This document shows, piece by piece, positions 17,631 to 25,385 of a DNA stretch of 64,000 nucleotides (within the stretch, counting starts at the first letter, position 1; each line of letters begins with the position of its first letter). The notes beneath the pieces were generated by a model. That model was not told the DNA's origin and searched no databases. It saw only the letters and a program-made list of their open reading frames with translations. The translations under genes and the position numbers were made by a program. Source of the DNA: JACVRW01 sp963734025 (lineage in GTDB: Bacteria; Actinomycetota; Thermoleophilia; Solirubrobacterales; Thermoleophilaceae); the NCBI GenBank assembly GCA_963734025.1, contig CAVTFR010000007.1, positions 27,680 through 91,679 of the forward strand, given 5' to 3'.

Positions 17631-18934
17631 GCCGACAGGCGCCGCAGCGCCTTCTCGGCCGTGGCCGCCATCTCGGCAAGCACCGGGCGGTTCACGTTGC
17701 GAAAACGGTCGCAGCTGCGGTGGTAGCAGGGATCGCGCGCCTCACCGCCGCGAGCGGGCTCCGAGGCACCCGTGTAGAGGCCGTTCACGGGGATGCCGGC
17801 GGAGCGGAACGGCGCGTGGTCGGATGCCCCGCCGGTGCTCTCCCCCGGCAGCCGCCGCCCGGCCGCGCGGCGCAGCAGCTGCGCGAGCTCCGGGTCGCCG
17901 TCCGAGTAGACGGCGGGCCGCGCGTTCGGCGAACCCACCATGTCGAAGTTCAGGTAGGCGGCGATCCGCCGGCGCTCGTGCCGGGAGAGGCCGCGCACGT
18001 AGCGCCGCGACCCGATCAGGCCGAGCTCCTCGGCGCCCCAGAAGGCGAGCCGGACGCGCGCGCCCGGCGGCCGCGGGCCGAGCTCCTCGGCGATCTCGAG
18101 CAGCGCGGCGACACCGCTGCCGTTGTCGTTCAGGCCGGGGCCGTTCGCGACCGAGTCGAGGTGGCCGCCGGCCATCACGACGCTGTCGCCCGAGGCGCCG
18201 GGCGTCTCCGCGATCACGTTCTGAGTGCGCCGCCGCTCCGAGGTGGCGTCGACCGCGAGCTCAACCCTCGCACCTTGCTCGACTTCGGCGGCGCCACCCA
18301 CTATCAGCGCCGGGATGCGGGCGCCGACTCCTCCGAGCGTGGCGGCGGGCACCTCGCCGGTGGCGTCCTCGTCGACGACGAGGATCGCCGACGCGCCGGC
18401 TCGCTCGGCGTTCTCGGCCTTGACCCGGAAGAAGCACTCGCCACGCGCCGCGAGCGCGATCTCACCCTCAGCGAGACCGGCGAAGTCCGGCCTCTGGCAG
18501 GCGTCGCCCACGCCCCGGGCCGGCCCCGCAGCGCTGCCGGAGCCGGAGTAGGCGATCACGCGGAACTCGTCGCCACGCTCGAGCTCGCGCGCGCCCACGC
18601 TCAGGCTCGCCGAACGTTGGCGGTAGAAGGGGAAGCGGACGTCCTGCGTGCGGACCTGCCAGCCCGTGGCGCGCAGCCGTTCGCTCACGTAGGCGGCCGA
18701 GGCGCGGTCGCCCTCGGTGCCGGCTGCCCGGTTGCCGCCGGACTCGTCGGCGATCCGCTGGAGCGCCCGCAAGTGGTCGGCGAGCGTCGCGGGGGGCGCC
18801 GGCGCGACCTCCGCGGCGCGCGCCGTGGCGGCCACGGATGAACCGGCCCCGCCGTCGTCGTCGGCGGCTGAGTCGCAGCCCGCCCCCGCCGCCAGGAGCA
18901 GCGTCGCCAACCCGGCGGCCAGGGGGCGTAGCAC
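17618..18934 (-). CDS. Secreted M28-family aminopeptidase with PA domain
   Basis: 438 residues. A hydrophobic N-terminus ends LLLAAGAGCDS, a probable lipoprotein site although the lipobox is weak. Residues ~55-115 start the peptidase fold, ~120-235 form an inserted PA domain (ECFFRVKAENAERAGASAIL), and ~240-435 the zinc domain: GGHLDSVANGPGLNDNGSG (first ligands), FWGAEELGLIGSRRYV (catalytic and bridging Glu) and YLNFDMVGS. M28 enzymes release N-terminal amino acids or act on di- and oligopeptides outside the cell. All family metal-ligand motifs seem intact. Confidence 0.92.
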   Translation of the reverse strand: MLRPLAAGLATLLLAAGAGCDSAADDDGGAGSSVAATARAAEVAPAPPATLADHLRALQRIADESGGNRAAGTEGDRASAAYVSERLRATGWQVRTQDVRFPFYRQRSASLSVGARELERGDEFRVIAYSGSGSAAGPARGVGDACQRPDFAGLAEGEIALAARGECFFRVKAENAERAGASAILVVDEDATGEVPAATLGGVGARIPALIVGGAAEVEQGARVELAVDATSERRRTQNVIAETPGASGDSVVMAGGHLDSVANGPGLNDNGSGVAALLEIAEELGPRPPGARVRLAFWGAEELGLIGSRRYVRGLSRHERRRIAAYLNFDMVGSPNARPAVYSDGDPELAQLLRRAAGRRLPGESTGGASDHAPFRSAGIPVNGLYTGASEPARGGEARDPCYHRSCDRFRNVNRPVLAEMAATAEKALRRLSAQAK

Positions 18935-18944
18935 TCACCGAAAG

Positions 18945-19601
18945 CTAGCTGCCGTTGCCCGCCGCGGCGGCCGCGAAGCCCGACGGCGCCCGGCGGAGCT
19001 CGCTGGCCGAGACGATGCGGTCGACGAGCCCGTACTCGACCGCCTCGTCGGCGCCGAAGAAGCGGTCGCGCTCCATGTCCTCGTGGACCTCCTCCGGGGT
19101 CTTGTTGGTGTGGCGCGCGTAGATCTCCTCGATCAGCCGGCGCAGCTCGAGCACCTCGCGCGCGTGTATCTCGATGTCCGACGACTGGCCCTGGAAGCCC
19201 GACGAGGGCTGGTGGATGAGGATGCGGGCGTTGGGAAGCGTCAGCCGCTTGCCCTCGGTGCCGCCCGCCAGGATCAGCGAGCCGGCCGACATCGCCATCC
19301 CGTAGCAGATGGTCTGAACGTCGGGGCGGATGTACTGCATCGTGTCGTAGATCGCGAGCCCGGCGTGCAGCGAGCCGCCCGGCGAGTTGACGTAGACGGA
19401 CACGTCCTTGTCGGGATCCTCGGACTCGAGGTGGACGAGCTGGGCGACCACCAGGTTCGCGATCTCGTCATCGATCGGGCGGCCGATGAAGACGATGCGC
19501 TCGTTGAGCAGGCGCGAGTAGATGTCGAACGAGCGCTCGCCGCGGGGCGTCTGCTCCACGACCATCGGGATGAGCGAGCTGGTCACACGGCGTACCTGCA
19601 T
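18945..19601 (-). CDS. clpP: ATP-dependent Clp protease proteolytic subunit
   Basis: 218 residues from ATG 19601, chosen because AAAGGAGA lies nine bases upstream. Typical ClpP: RGERSFDIYSRLLNERIVF, VYVNSPGGSLHAGLAIYDTM, catalytic Ser in YGMAMSAGSLILAGG, catalytic His in ILIHQPSSGFQGQSSDIEIH, and catalytic Asp region MERDRFFGADEAVEYGLVD. It forms the barrel peptidase used with ClpX/ClpC chaperones. No clpX lies next to it, so it may be one of several ClpP paralogues, as common in actinobacteria. It is divergent from the SRPBCC-ArsR operon. Confidence 0.95.
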   Translation of the reverse strand: MQVRRVTSSLIPMVVEQTPRGERSFDIYSRLLNERIVFIGRPIDDEIANLVVAQLVHLESEDPDKDVSVYVNSPGGSLHAGLAIYDTMQYIRPDVQTICYGMAMSAGSLILAGGTEGKRLTLPNARILIHQPSSGFQGQSSDIEIHAREVLELRRLIEEIYARHTNKTPEEVHEDMERDRFFGADEAVEYGLVDRIVSASELRRAPSGFAAAAAGNGS

Positions 19602-19636
19602 CGGGGTCTCCTTTCTGCGCATTCAGGGGCGCTACA

Positions 19637-19680
19637 GTGCAACTATCCAGTTGCACAATAGCGCAACCTTTGGGTTGCAC
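19637..19680 (+). promoter_or_regulatory. Twin operator for the ArsR-type regulator
   Basis: Two inverted repeats with 7-bp arms and 6-bp spacers sit side by side: GTGCAAC-TATCCA-GTTGCAC (19637-19656) and GCGCAAC-CTTTGG-GTTGCAC (19661-19680). Their centres are 24 bases apart. They lie just upstream of the SRPBCC start at 19694 and within the clpP divergent gap, so autorepression by the ArsR product at 20083 is the simple reading; an effect on clpP is possible. Confidence 0.75.
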
Positions 19681-19693
19681 ATGGAGGCCCCCT

Positions 19694-20083
19694 ATGGATA
19701 AGGCCGTGGAACGCGAACTGATCGTGCCGGAGACACCCGAAGAGGTGTGGCGCTCGCTGGCCGAGCCCGGCTGGCTCGGCGACGACGCGTCGATCGAGCT
19801 GGAGCCGGCCGGCGAGGTGCGCGCCGGCGAGCGCAGCGGCTTCGTCGAGGAGGCCGACGAGCCGCACCGGCTCGTCTTCTGGTGGAGCGCGCCCGACGAG
19901 GAGGCCTCGCGCGTCGAGCTCGACGTCGACGCGGTCGACGCGGGCACGCGCGTGCGCGTGACGGAGTCTCGGCCGCTCGAGATCCTGACGCTGCGCGGGC
20001 GCGACCTGGCGGTCGAGCTCGACCTCGCCGGGGGCACCGGACCGGTGGCATACGCCGGCGGCGCGGCGCTCGTGATGGGCTGA
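19694..20083 (+). CDS. SRPBCC (AHSA1-like) domain protein
   Basis: 129 residues. ATG 19694 has GGAGG seven bases upstream. The fold is AHSA1/SRPBCC: an N-terminal strand (VERELIVPETPEEVWRSL) followed by EPGWLGDDASIELEP and a C-terminal helix region. These small hydrophobic-ligand domains are commonly paired with ArsR regulators, as here, where its TGA overlaps the ATG of the ArsR gene (TGATG). The ligand is unknown; the pair probably senses or handles a small hydrophobic compound. Confidence 0.85.
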   Translation: MDKAVERELIVPETPEEVWRSLAEPGWLGDDASIELEPAGEVRAGERSGFVEEADEPHRLVFWWSAPDEEASRVELDVDAVDAGTRVRVTESRPLEILTLRGRDLAVELDLAGGTGPVAYAGGAALVMG

Positions 20084-20418
20084 TGCCCGCAGCCGACCCG
20101 GCGGACGCCGTCTTCAGCGCGCTCGCGGACGGCACCCGCCGCGACCTGTTCGCGCTGCTCGGACGGCGCGGTGAGGCGAGCGCGACCGAGCTCGCGCGCG
20201 AGCTGCCGGTCAGCCGCCAGGCCGTGCAGAAGCACCTCGGCCTGCTCGCCGACGCCGGGCTGGTCGCGGCGCGGCGCGCGGGCCGCGAGGTGCTCTACCA
20301 CCCCACCCCGGCGCCGATGTCCGAGGCGCTCGAGTGGATGGCCGAGGTCGGCCACCAGTGGGACGACCGGCTGGCAGCGCTCGACAGGCAGCTCGCCCGC
20401 GGGCGGGCGGGCGCGTAG
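20083..20418 (+). CDS. ArsR-family repressor
   Basis: 111 residues, winged helix-turn-helix. DAVFSALADGTRRDLFALL is the first helix pair, SATELARELPVSRQAVQKHL the recognition helix region, and AGREVLYHPTP the wing. No cysteine metal site is visible, so it is not a metal sensor of the classic ArsR kind. It is translationally coupled to the SRPBCC gene by TGATG overlap. The twin dyad at 19637-19680 is its likely operator. The target set beyond its own operon is unknown. Confidence 0.9.
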   Translation: MPAADPADAVFSALADGTRRDLFALLGRRGEASATELARELPVSRQAVQKHLGLLADAGLVAARRAGREVLYHPTPAPMSEALEWMAEVGHQWDDRLAALDRQLARGRAGA

Positions 20419-20428
20419 CCTGGAGCGC

Positions 20429-21061
20429 ATGAGCGCGCTGCTGGTCGGCTTCGGACTCGGCTTCTTCGTGGGCGCCCAGCCCGGGCCCGTGTCGCTGCTG
20501 TGCATCCGCAGCGTGCTGCGCGGCGCGCTCAGGGCGGGCATCGCGATCGGCGCCGGGGCGGCGCTGGTCGACCTTCTCTACGCCTCGCTCGGCCTTGCCG
20601 GCGCCGCGAGCCTGCTCGAGATCGAGGAGCTGCGCATCGCCTTCGGCCTGCTCGGCGCAGGTGTCCTCGCCTACATCGGCTACCGCACGCTCTGGTCGGC
20701 CTTCCGGGTGCGGCTTGGCGGCGAGTCCGAGGCGGAGGTCGCGACGCCGCGGCGGGCGTTCGCGACTGCGGTGGCGGCCACCGCCTCGAACCCGCTGACG
20801 ATCGCCACCTGGGCCGCGATCTTCACTGCCGCGGGCGCCGCGGCGGTCGGCGACGCCGCCGCGTCCGCGTCGGGCGCGGCGATGCTGCTCGGAGGCGTGG
20901 CGCTCGGCACGCTGACGGCATTCAGCCTCCTGTCGCTGCTGGTGGCCGCGGTGCGCGGCCGCTTCGGGCCGCGCCTGATGGCCACCGTCGACGCGGTCGC
21001 GGGCGCCGGCTTACTCGGCTTCGCGGGCCTGCTCGGCTGGCGAACCCTGGACGACGCCTGA
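20429..21061 (+). CDS. LysE-family translocator
   Basis: 210 residues, about six membrane helices. The start LVGFGLGFFVGAQPGPVSLL carries the family PGP motif; GVLAYIGYRTLWSAF and ATASNPLTIATWAAIFTA (the NPxxxxxW-type motif) follow. LysE/RhtB proteins export amino acids. ATG 20429 lies 11 bases after the ArsR stop, so it may be part of that operon. The 3' end overlaps the convergent TerC gene by 51 bases. Confidence 0.88.
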   Translation: MSALLVGFGLGFFVGAQPGPVSLLCIRSVLRGALRAGIAIGAGAALVDLLYASLGLAGAASLLEIEELRIAFGLLGAGVLAYIGYRTLWSAFRVRLGGESEAEVATPRRAFATAVAATASNPLTIATWAAIFTAAGAAAVGDAAASASGAAMLLGGVALGTLTAFSLLSLLVAAVRGRFGPRLMATVDAVAGAGLLGFAGLLGWRTLDDA

Positions 21062-22099
21062 GACCTCGCGGTCCCCGTCGCCGTCGCGGTCCCCGTGGCC
21101 GTCGCGGTGCTCGGCGTCGTGGGCGTGCTCGCCGCCGCCCTGCTTCATCTGTTCGACCCGTTCCTCGCGCTTCTCGTCCGCCTGCGGGTCGTGCCGGTCG
21201 GCCCTGATCGAGAGCAGGATGCCGATCGTGAACGCCACCGCGATGATCGCGAGGCTCACCACCGGCCCGACGTACACGAGGTCCTCGATCAGCAGCTTGA
21301 CGCCGACAAGCCCGAGGACGATCGCGATCGTCTCGTCCAGATAACGGAAGCGTGCAACCAGGCTCTCCACGAGCACGAACAGCGCGCGCATGCCGAGCAG
21401 CGCGAACACGTTGCCCATCCAGATGATCAGCGGGTCGCGCGTGATCGCGAATGCCGCCGGAATCGAGTCGACCGCGAACGCGATGTCCGCGAACACGATC
21501 GCGGCGAGGCAAAGGAAGAGCGGCGTGACGTAGCGCTGGCCGTTCTGCTTGACGAACCAGTGGCCCCCGTGGAACTCGCTCGTCACCGGGAACACCTTGC
21601 GCACCAGGCGCACCATCAGGTTCTTGTCCGGGTCGACGTTCTCGGAGACGCCGCGCCAGATCCTGTACGCGAGCACGATCAGCGCCGCGCCGAGGAGGTA
21701 GATGACGACGTGGAACTGCTCGATCAGCTCGCTGCCGGCGAGGATGAACACGCCTCGCATCGCGAGCGCGGCGACGATTCCCCAGAAGAGGAGCCGCGGG
21801 CGGCGCTCGTAGGGCACGCCGAAGTAGGCGAACAGGAGCAGGAAGACGAACAGGTTGTCGAGCGAGAGCGAGCGCTCGATCAGGTAGACGGTCGTGTACA
21901 GGACCGCGTCCTCGCTGCCCTCGAGGAACATGACCGGCACGGCCGCGAACAGCGACAGCGCGAGCCAGCCGATCGACCACCAGACGGCTTCCTTGAAGCT
22001 CGGCTCGCGCCCGCGCGCGAAGAAGTGCAGGTCGAGCCACAGGAAGAAGAAAAGGGCTACGAGCAGCCCTATGAGAAGCGTCAGGTCGGCGCCGGTCAT
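21011..22099 (-). CDS. TerC/Alx-family integral membrane protein with His/Asp-rich tail
   Basis: 362 residues. Eight or nine helices with the TerC marks: SLSLDNLFVFLLLFAYFGVP (acidic residue in helix) and ADIAFAVDSIPAAFAITRDP (second acidic centre). TerC/Alx proteins are linked to Mn2+ or tellurite handling and membrane-protein metalation. The last ~60 residues are hydrophilic and rich in His, Asp and Gly (GGGEHAHDAEHRDGHGDRDG), encoded by near-repeats of a CCGTCGCGGTCCC-like unit, and could bind metal. The SD (AAGGGA) is just upstream of ATG 22099. The tail is where the gene overlaps LysE. Confidence 0.9.
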   Translation of the reverse strand: MTGADLTLLIGLLVALFFFLWLDLHFFARGREPSFKEAVWWSIGWLALSLFAAVPVMFLEGSEDAVLYTTVYLIERSLSLDNLFVFLLLFAYFGVPYERRPRLLFWGIVAALAMRGVFILAGSELIEQFHVVIYLLGAALIVLAYRIWRGVSENVDPDKNLMVRLVRKVFPVTSEFHGGHWFVKQNGQRYVTPLFLCLAAIVFADIAFAVDSIPAAFAITRDPLIIWMGNVFALLGMRALFVLVESLVARFRYLDETIAIVLGLVGVKLLIEDLVYVGPVVSLAIIAVAFTIGILLSIRADRHDPQADEKREERVEQMKQGGGEHAHDAEHRDGHGDRDGDGDREVSGVVQGSPAEQAREAE

Positions 22100-22122
22100 T
22101 CCCTTGAGCCTAGAGTGGAGAC

Positions 22123-23265
22123 ATGAGAGGTCACGTGGCAGTCGGCACCTGGAGCGGGGGGCGCTTCATGCACTTCGGCGAGCCGGTCTCCGAGCAGCGA
22201 CTCGAGGCGCTGATCCGCCCCGGCGGAGGCATCGACACCGTGATGACCGCCGACGCATACGGCGCCGGTGCCGCGGACGAGCTCGTCGGACGAGCGCTCG
22301 CCGGCCTGCCGCGCTCCTCCTACGCGCTGGCCGGCGCGGTCGGCCACGACTTCTACGAGGGCGAGCGCGAAGGGGCCAAGGGCTACCCGCGCTTCACCGA
22401 CCCCGGCCTGCGCGGGCCTGGCGGCTACGCGGACTACCTGCGCATGGCCGTCGAGCGCAGCCTCGAGCGCTGCGGGACGAGCCACTTCGACCTGCTCCTG
22501 CTCCACAACCCCGACCGGCGCGGCTTCGAGTCGCCCGAGGTCTGGGAGGCCCTGCGCGAGCTCCGCGACGAGGGCCTCACGCAGATGCTCGGCGTCGCGC
22601 CCGGCCCGGCCAACGGCTTCACGCTCGACCTGATCGGCTGCTTCGAGCGCTACGGCGAGCTGATCGACTGGGCGATGCTGATCCTGAACCCGTTCGAGCC
22701 CTGGCCGGGCGAGCTCGCGCTCGCGGCCGCGCCCGCTCACGGGGTCAAGGTGATCACACGCGTGGTCGACTACGGCGGCCTCTTCCACGACGACGTACTA
22801 CCCGGGCACGAGTTCCCCGACCACGATCACCGCGGTTTCCGGCCCGACGGCTGGGTCGAGGCGGGCCGCGAGAAGCTCGAGCAGCTCCGCCCGATCGCGG
22901 ACCGGCACGGGCTGACGCCACTGCAGCTCGCCTGCGTGTGGAACCTTGCTCACGAGGGGGTCGAGTGCGTCGCCCCCACGCTGATCCAGGAGGCGGGCGA
23001 GGGTGCCAAGCCCATCGAGGAGAAGCGCGCCGAGCTCGCCGCCGTGCCGGCTGGCTCCCCGCTGAGCGCCGCCGAGGTCGAGGAGATCGGCCGCATCGGC
23101 GACAACACCGGCTCGATGCTGCTGAAGGGCGCGACGCCGGACCACGAGGGCGACGAGCGCCCCGACCGCTGGCCCGTGGCGGCGCATCAGGCCGAGCTGG
23201 CGCGGCGCTGGGGCATCGACCCCGAGCGCGATCTGCGCCGCAGCGCAGCCCCGGTCCGCGGCTAG
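22123..23265 (+). CDS. Aldo/keto reductase family protein
   Basis: 380 residues, TIM-barrel reductase. Recognisable parts are the N-terminal VAVGTWSGGRFMHFGEPVS, the strand/Tyr region around TADAYGAG, SLERCGTSHFDLLLLHNPD (the family's LDLxxxH motif) and the late NADPH-binding portion around VAPTLIQEAGEGAKPIEEKR. The start has no SD and lies 23 bases from the divergent terC start. The substrate cannot be inferred. The catalytic Tyr/Lys arrangement is only partly recognisable, so activity is likely but not proven. Confidence 0.88.
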   Translation: MRGHVAVGTWSGGRFMHFGEPVSEQRLEALIRPGGGIDTVMTADAYGAGAADELVGRALAGLPRSSYALAGAVGHDFYEGEREGAKGYPRFTDPGLRGPGGYADYLRMAVERSLERCGTSHFDLLLLHNPDRRGFESPEVWEALRELRDEGLTQMLGVAPGPANGFTLDLIGCFERYGELIDWAMLILNPFEPWPGELALAAAPAHGVKVITRVVDYGGLFHDDVLPGHEFPDHDHRGFRPDGWVEAGREKLEQLRPIADRHGLTPLQLACVWNLAHEGVECVAPTLIQEAGEGAKPIEEKRAELAAVPAGSPLSAAEVEEIGRIGDNTGSMLLKGATPDHEGDERPDRWPVAAHQAELARRWGIDPERDLRRSAAPVRG

Positions 23266-23272
23266 GTGACGC

Positions 23273-23290
23273 GGCGGGACCGGCCCCGCC
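23273..23290. terminator. Possible bidirectional hairpin
   Basis: GGCGGG (23273-23278) pairs with CCCGCC (23285-23290) between two convergent genes. The stem is short (6 bp) and there is no T-tract. Confidence 0.35.
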
Positions 23291-23314
23291 TCCTGAGGAG
23301 CTAAGGGCTCGGCC

Positions 23315-23467
23315 TCACCCGCGCTCGCGACGCGACAGCCACCCCACGGCCGCGCCGAGCACGAGCCCCACCTCGGGAGCGAGCGGCACATCGGTGCTCA
23401 GAGCGACGACGATGCCGAGCGCCAGACCGGCCACCGCCCCGACCGCGATCACGACTCCGAGGGGCAT
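23315..23467 (-). CDS. 50-residue membrane protein, probably leaderless
   Basis: Small open frame starting MPLGVVIAVGAVAGLALGIV and ending VGWLSRRERG. It contains two hydrophobic segments separated by ALSTDVPLAPE. A possible -10 TAGACT (23475-23480 on the minus strand) sits seven bases before the ATG, which would give a leaderless transcript. No family is recognised. Composition and placement between convergent neighbours support a real gene, but the length limits confidence. Confidence 0.5.
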   Translation of the reverse strand: MPLGVVIAVGAVAGLALGIVVALSTDVPLAPEVGLVLGAAVGWLSRRERG

Positions 23468-23551
23468 GGGCGCGAGTCTATTGTCGCCGGGTGGCGTTCA
23501 TCGCCGAGCCGGCGTCGGGAACCGCCGGGAGGCCGTGGGTGTAGAGGGTGC

Positions 23552-24130
23552 ATGAGGCGCAGTTTGGGTCTCCTCCTGATCGCCGGCCTCGTGCTCTCCC
23601 CGGCGGCGAGCGCGAAGGGTCCACACGCGGTGCTGTCCTCGGGACACGAACGCATCGAACCGAGAACGCTGTGGCAGCCGATGGTGGAGCTGATCGAGTT
23701 CGGCCGGCCGCCCCTGCACCCGCTCTTGATCGCCCGTAAGGGAGACCTGCGAATCGCGGCGCGCGGGTCGCGGGGCGGTGCGAAGTACGGGTTCAGATTG
23801 GTGTTTCCGGCAGCAGGCCGCTGGCGGTTGACACTGGTCGACGGGCGGCGCCGGTTCGTGTTTCCTGCCTTCTCGGTCGGTACGGGCGAAGCGCCGCGCG
23901 ATTACCTTGCCTTCCCGAAAGGCAGCGTCGCCGAGCGGCAGGGAGCCGGCGGTCTCTATGACCAGTCCGCCGACCCGGCAGCGAGCGGCCGCGGCACCCA
24001 GCTCCCGCCGCAGACCATCTCGCCTGCACGGGCGGAGGAGCGCGGCGCCGGCTTCCCATTCTGGGTGCTGCCCGTGGCGGGGGTCGCCCTGGCCGGTGCC
24101 GGAATCGTCACCGTGCGCGCACGTAGATAG
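23552..24130 (+). CDS. Exported, C-terminally anchored protein of unknown function
   Basis: 192 residues. A clean signal peptide (MRRSLGLLLIAGLVLSPAASA) is followed by a beta-rich domain (YGFRLVFPAAGRWRLTLVDG) that loosely resembles FixH/YtkA-like Ig folds, then a polar linker and a C-terminal helix (FPFWVLPVAGVALAGAGIVTV) ending RARR. The layout predicts a membrane-tethered extracytoplasmic domain. Its start codon lies 85 bases upstream-divergent from the small membrane gene. Function unknown. Confidence 0.75.
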   Translation: MRRSLGLLLIAGLVLSPAASAKGPHAVLSSGHERIEPRTLWQPMVELIEFGRPPLHPLLIARKGDLRIAARGSRGGAKYGFRLVFPAAGRWRLTLVDGRRRFVFPAFSVGTGEAPRDYLAFPKGSVAERQGAGGLYDQSADPAASGRGTQLPPQTISPARAEERGAGFPFWVLPVAGVALAGAGIVTVRARR

Positions 24131-24170
24131 CGACGGCGGGAATGGTTCGGCGCCCTGGGATGATCTCCCG

Positions 24171-24803
24171 ATGCCGCTCAACCACGTTGCCCTGACGGTC
24201 AGCGATCGTGCGCTGTCGGCGGCCTTCTACGGGCAGCACTTCGGGCTCACGCAAAGGGTGCACGACGACGAGCACCTGTTGATCCTGGGATCGGGCGATG
24301 GTTCGCTCCTCGCGTTGAGCGACGGCCCCGTGCCGGACGGGCTACCACCGACGAACCACTTCGGCTTTCAACTCGAGGACGCCGACGAGGTCCGCAAGGC
24401 GCGCGGGCGCCTGCGCCAGGGCGGCGTGAGGGAGACCGAATGGCAGGACGGTCACGGCTTCGTCCGCGTCCAGGTGGCCGACCCCGACGGCTATCGGGTC
24501 GAGCTCTTCGCACTTGCAAGCGAGCAGGCTCCCGCCCGGCCTCCCCGCTCGCGCTGGACGTCGTTCATGGCCGACCCGGACGAAGCGAAGCCGCGCGTCC
24601 TCCACGAGCAGGGCAACCCCGGTCACCGGCTGCGCGTCGAGCACAACCGCAACACGTTGCTCGTCCACCTCAGCGACGAGGACGCCAAGGGGTGGCTCGT
24701 GCTCGCCGTCGACCGGGCAACCCGGGGCTGGGCGGTCGCCCAGGGCCTCCGCCAGATCGACGCCGCCGAGGCGGCATTCACGCGGCTCTACTCGGGTGCG
24801 TGA
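24171..24803 (+). CDS. VOC-family protein with extra C-terminal domain
   Basis: 210 residues. The first ~115 are a VOC module: MPLNHVALTVSDRALSAAFY, NHFGFQLEDADEVRKARGRL and VQVADPDGYRVELFAL, with His and Glu at the usual metal-ligand positions. Residues ~125-210 (RWTSFMADPDEAKPRVLHEQ and onwards) form a separate polar segment not seen in the minimal fold. ATG 24171 fits the domain start. Ligand unknown; the family includes dioxygenases, glyoxalases and resistance proteins. Confidence 0.82.
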   Translation: MPLNHVALTVSDRALSAAFYGQHFGLTQRVHDDEHLLILGSGDGSLLALSDGPVPDGLPPTNHFGFQLEDADEVRKARGRLRQGGVRETEWQDGHGFVRVQVADPDGYRVELFALASEQAPARPPRSRWTSFMADPDEAKPRVLHEQGNPGHRLRVEHNRNTLLVHLSDEDAKGWLVLAVDRATRGWAVAQGLRQIDAAEAAFTRLYSGA

Positions 24804-24808
24804 GCCGG

Positions 24809-25384
24809 TTACAGGACGCGCACGGCGATACCCGGGTAGTCGAGGATGAACCCGTACTCGTCGTAGACGAGGACGGCCTCGAAGCCGAACATGGATGACG
24901 CGTAGTCGTAGCGGCTGCGGGGGCCCTCGTCCTCGATGCGTCGATAGCTCTGATCGAGCCGCTCGATGCGCAGGTCGGGGGCGCGCACGTAGAGGGCCGG
25001 CGCCTCGGCCGACTCGCCCGGGCCGAGCCCGAGCCGGCGCACCGGGAAGGCGTTCGTGAACGACGAGGCCTCGAGGTCGATGTCGTCGCAGCCCTCGACG
25101 TGCGGAGCGGGGGCGCCGTTCACGAGCCAGCTGCCCGCGCTGTCCCGCCCGAGCTCGAGCTCGCGCGTCCCCATTGCCGAGCGGCTCACGATCCGAGCGG
25201 CGCGGCCACGCCACGCGCCGTCGAGCGCGATCGAGTAGCTGACCGCCCAGGCCTGCCCCTCCTCGACCGCCGTCACGTGGCCGTCGAAGCGCGGCTCGTC
25301 TCCGTCAGGGCCCGGGAACACGACCTCGAAGCCGTCGCTGGCATCGAGGTGGCGCCAGCCGGCGCTGACGGGAAGGTCGAGCAC
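24809..25384 (-). CDS. Putative glycolipid-binding protein (DUF1089-like)
   Basis: 191 residues from GTG 25384. The order GFEVVFPGPDGDEPRFDGHV, AVSYSIALDGAWRGRAARIV, ELGRDSAGSWLVNGAPAPHV, GCDDIDLEASSFTNAFPVRR and YDYASSMFGFEAVLVYDEYG matches the PA1994-like glycolipid-binding domain family as I know it. Those proteins share a fold with LolA/LppX-type lipid carriers. It is cytoplasmic by sequence (no signal peptide). The gene abuts the lipoprotein gene at 25386 with one base between stop and start, so the two are co-transcribed. Confidence 0.8.
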   Translation of the reverse strand: MLDLPVSAGWRHLDASDGFEVVFPGPDGDEPRFDGHVTAVEEGQAWAVSYSIALDGAWRGRAARIVSRSAMGTRELELGRDSAGSWLVNGAPAPHVEGCDDIDLEASSFTNAFPVRRLGLGPGESAEAPALYVRAPDLRIERLDQSYRRIEDEGPRSRYDYASSMFGFEAVLVYDEYGFILDYPGIAVRVL

Positions 25385-25385
25385 G

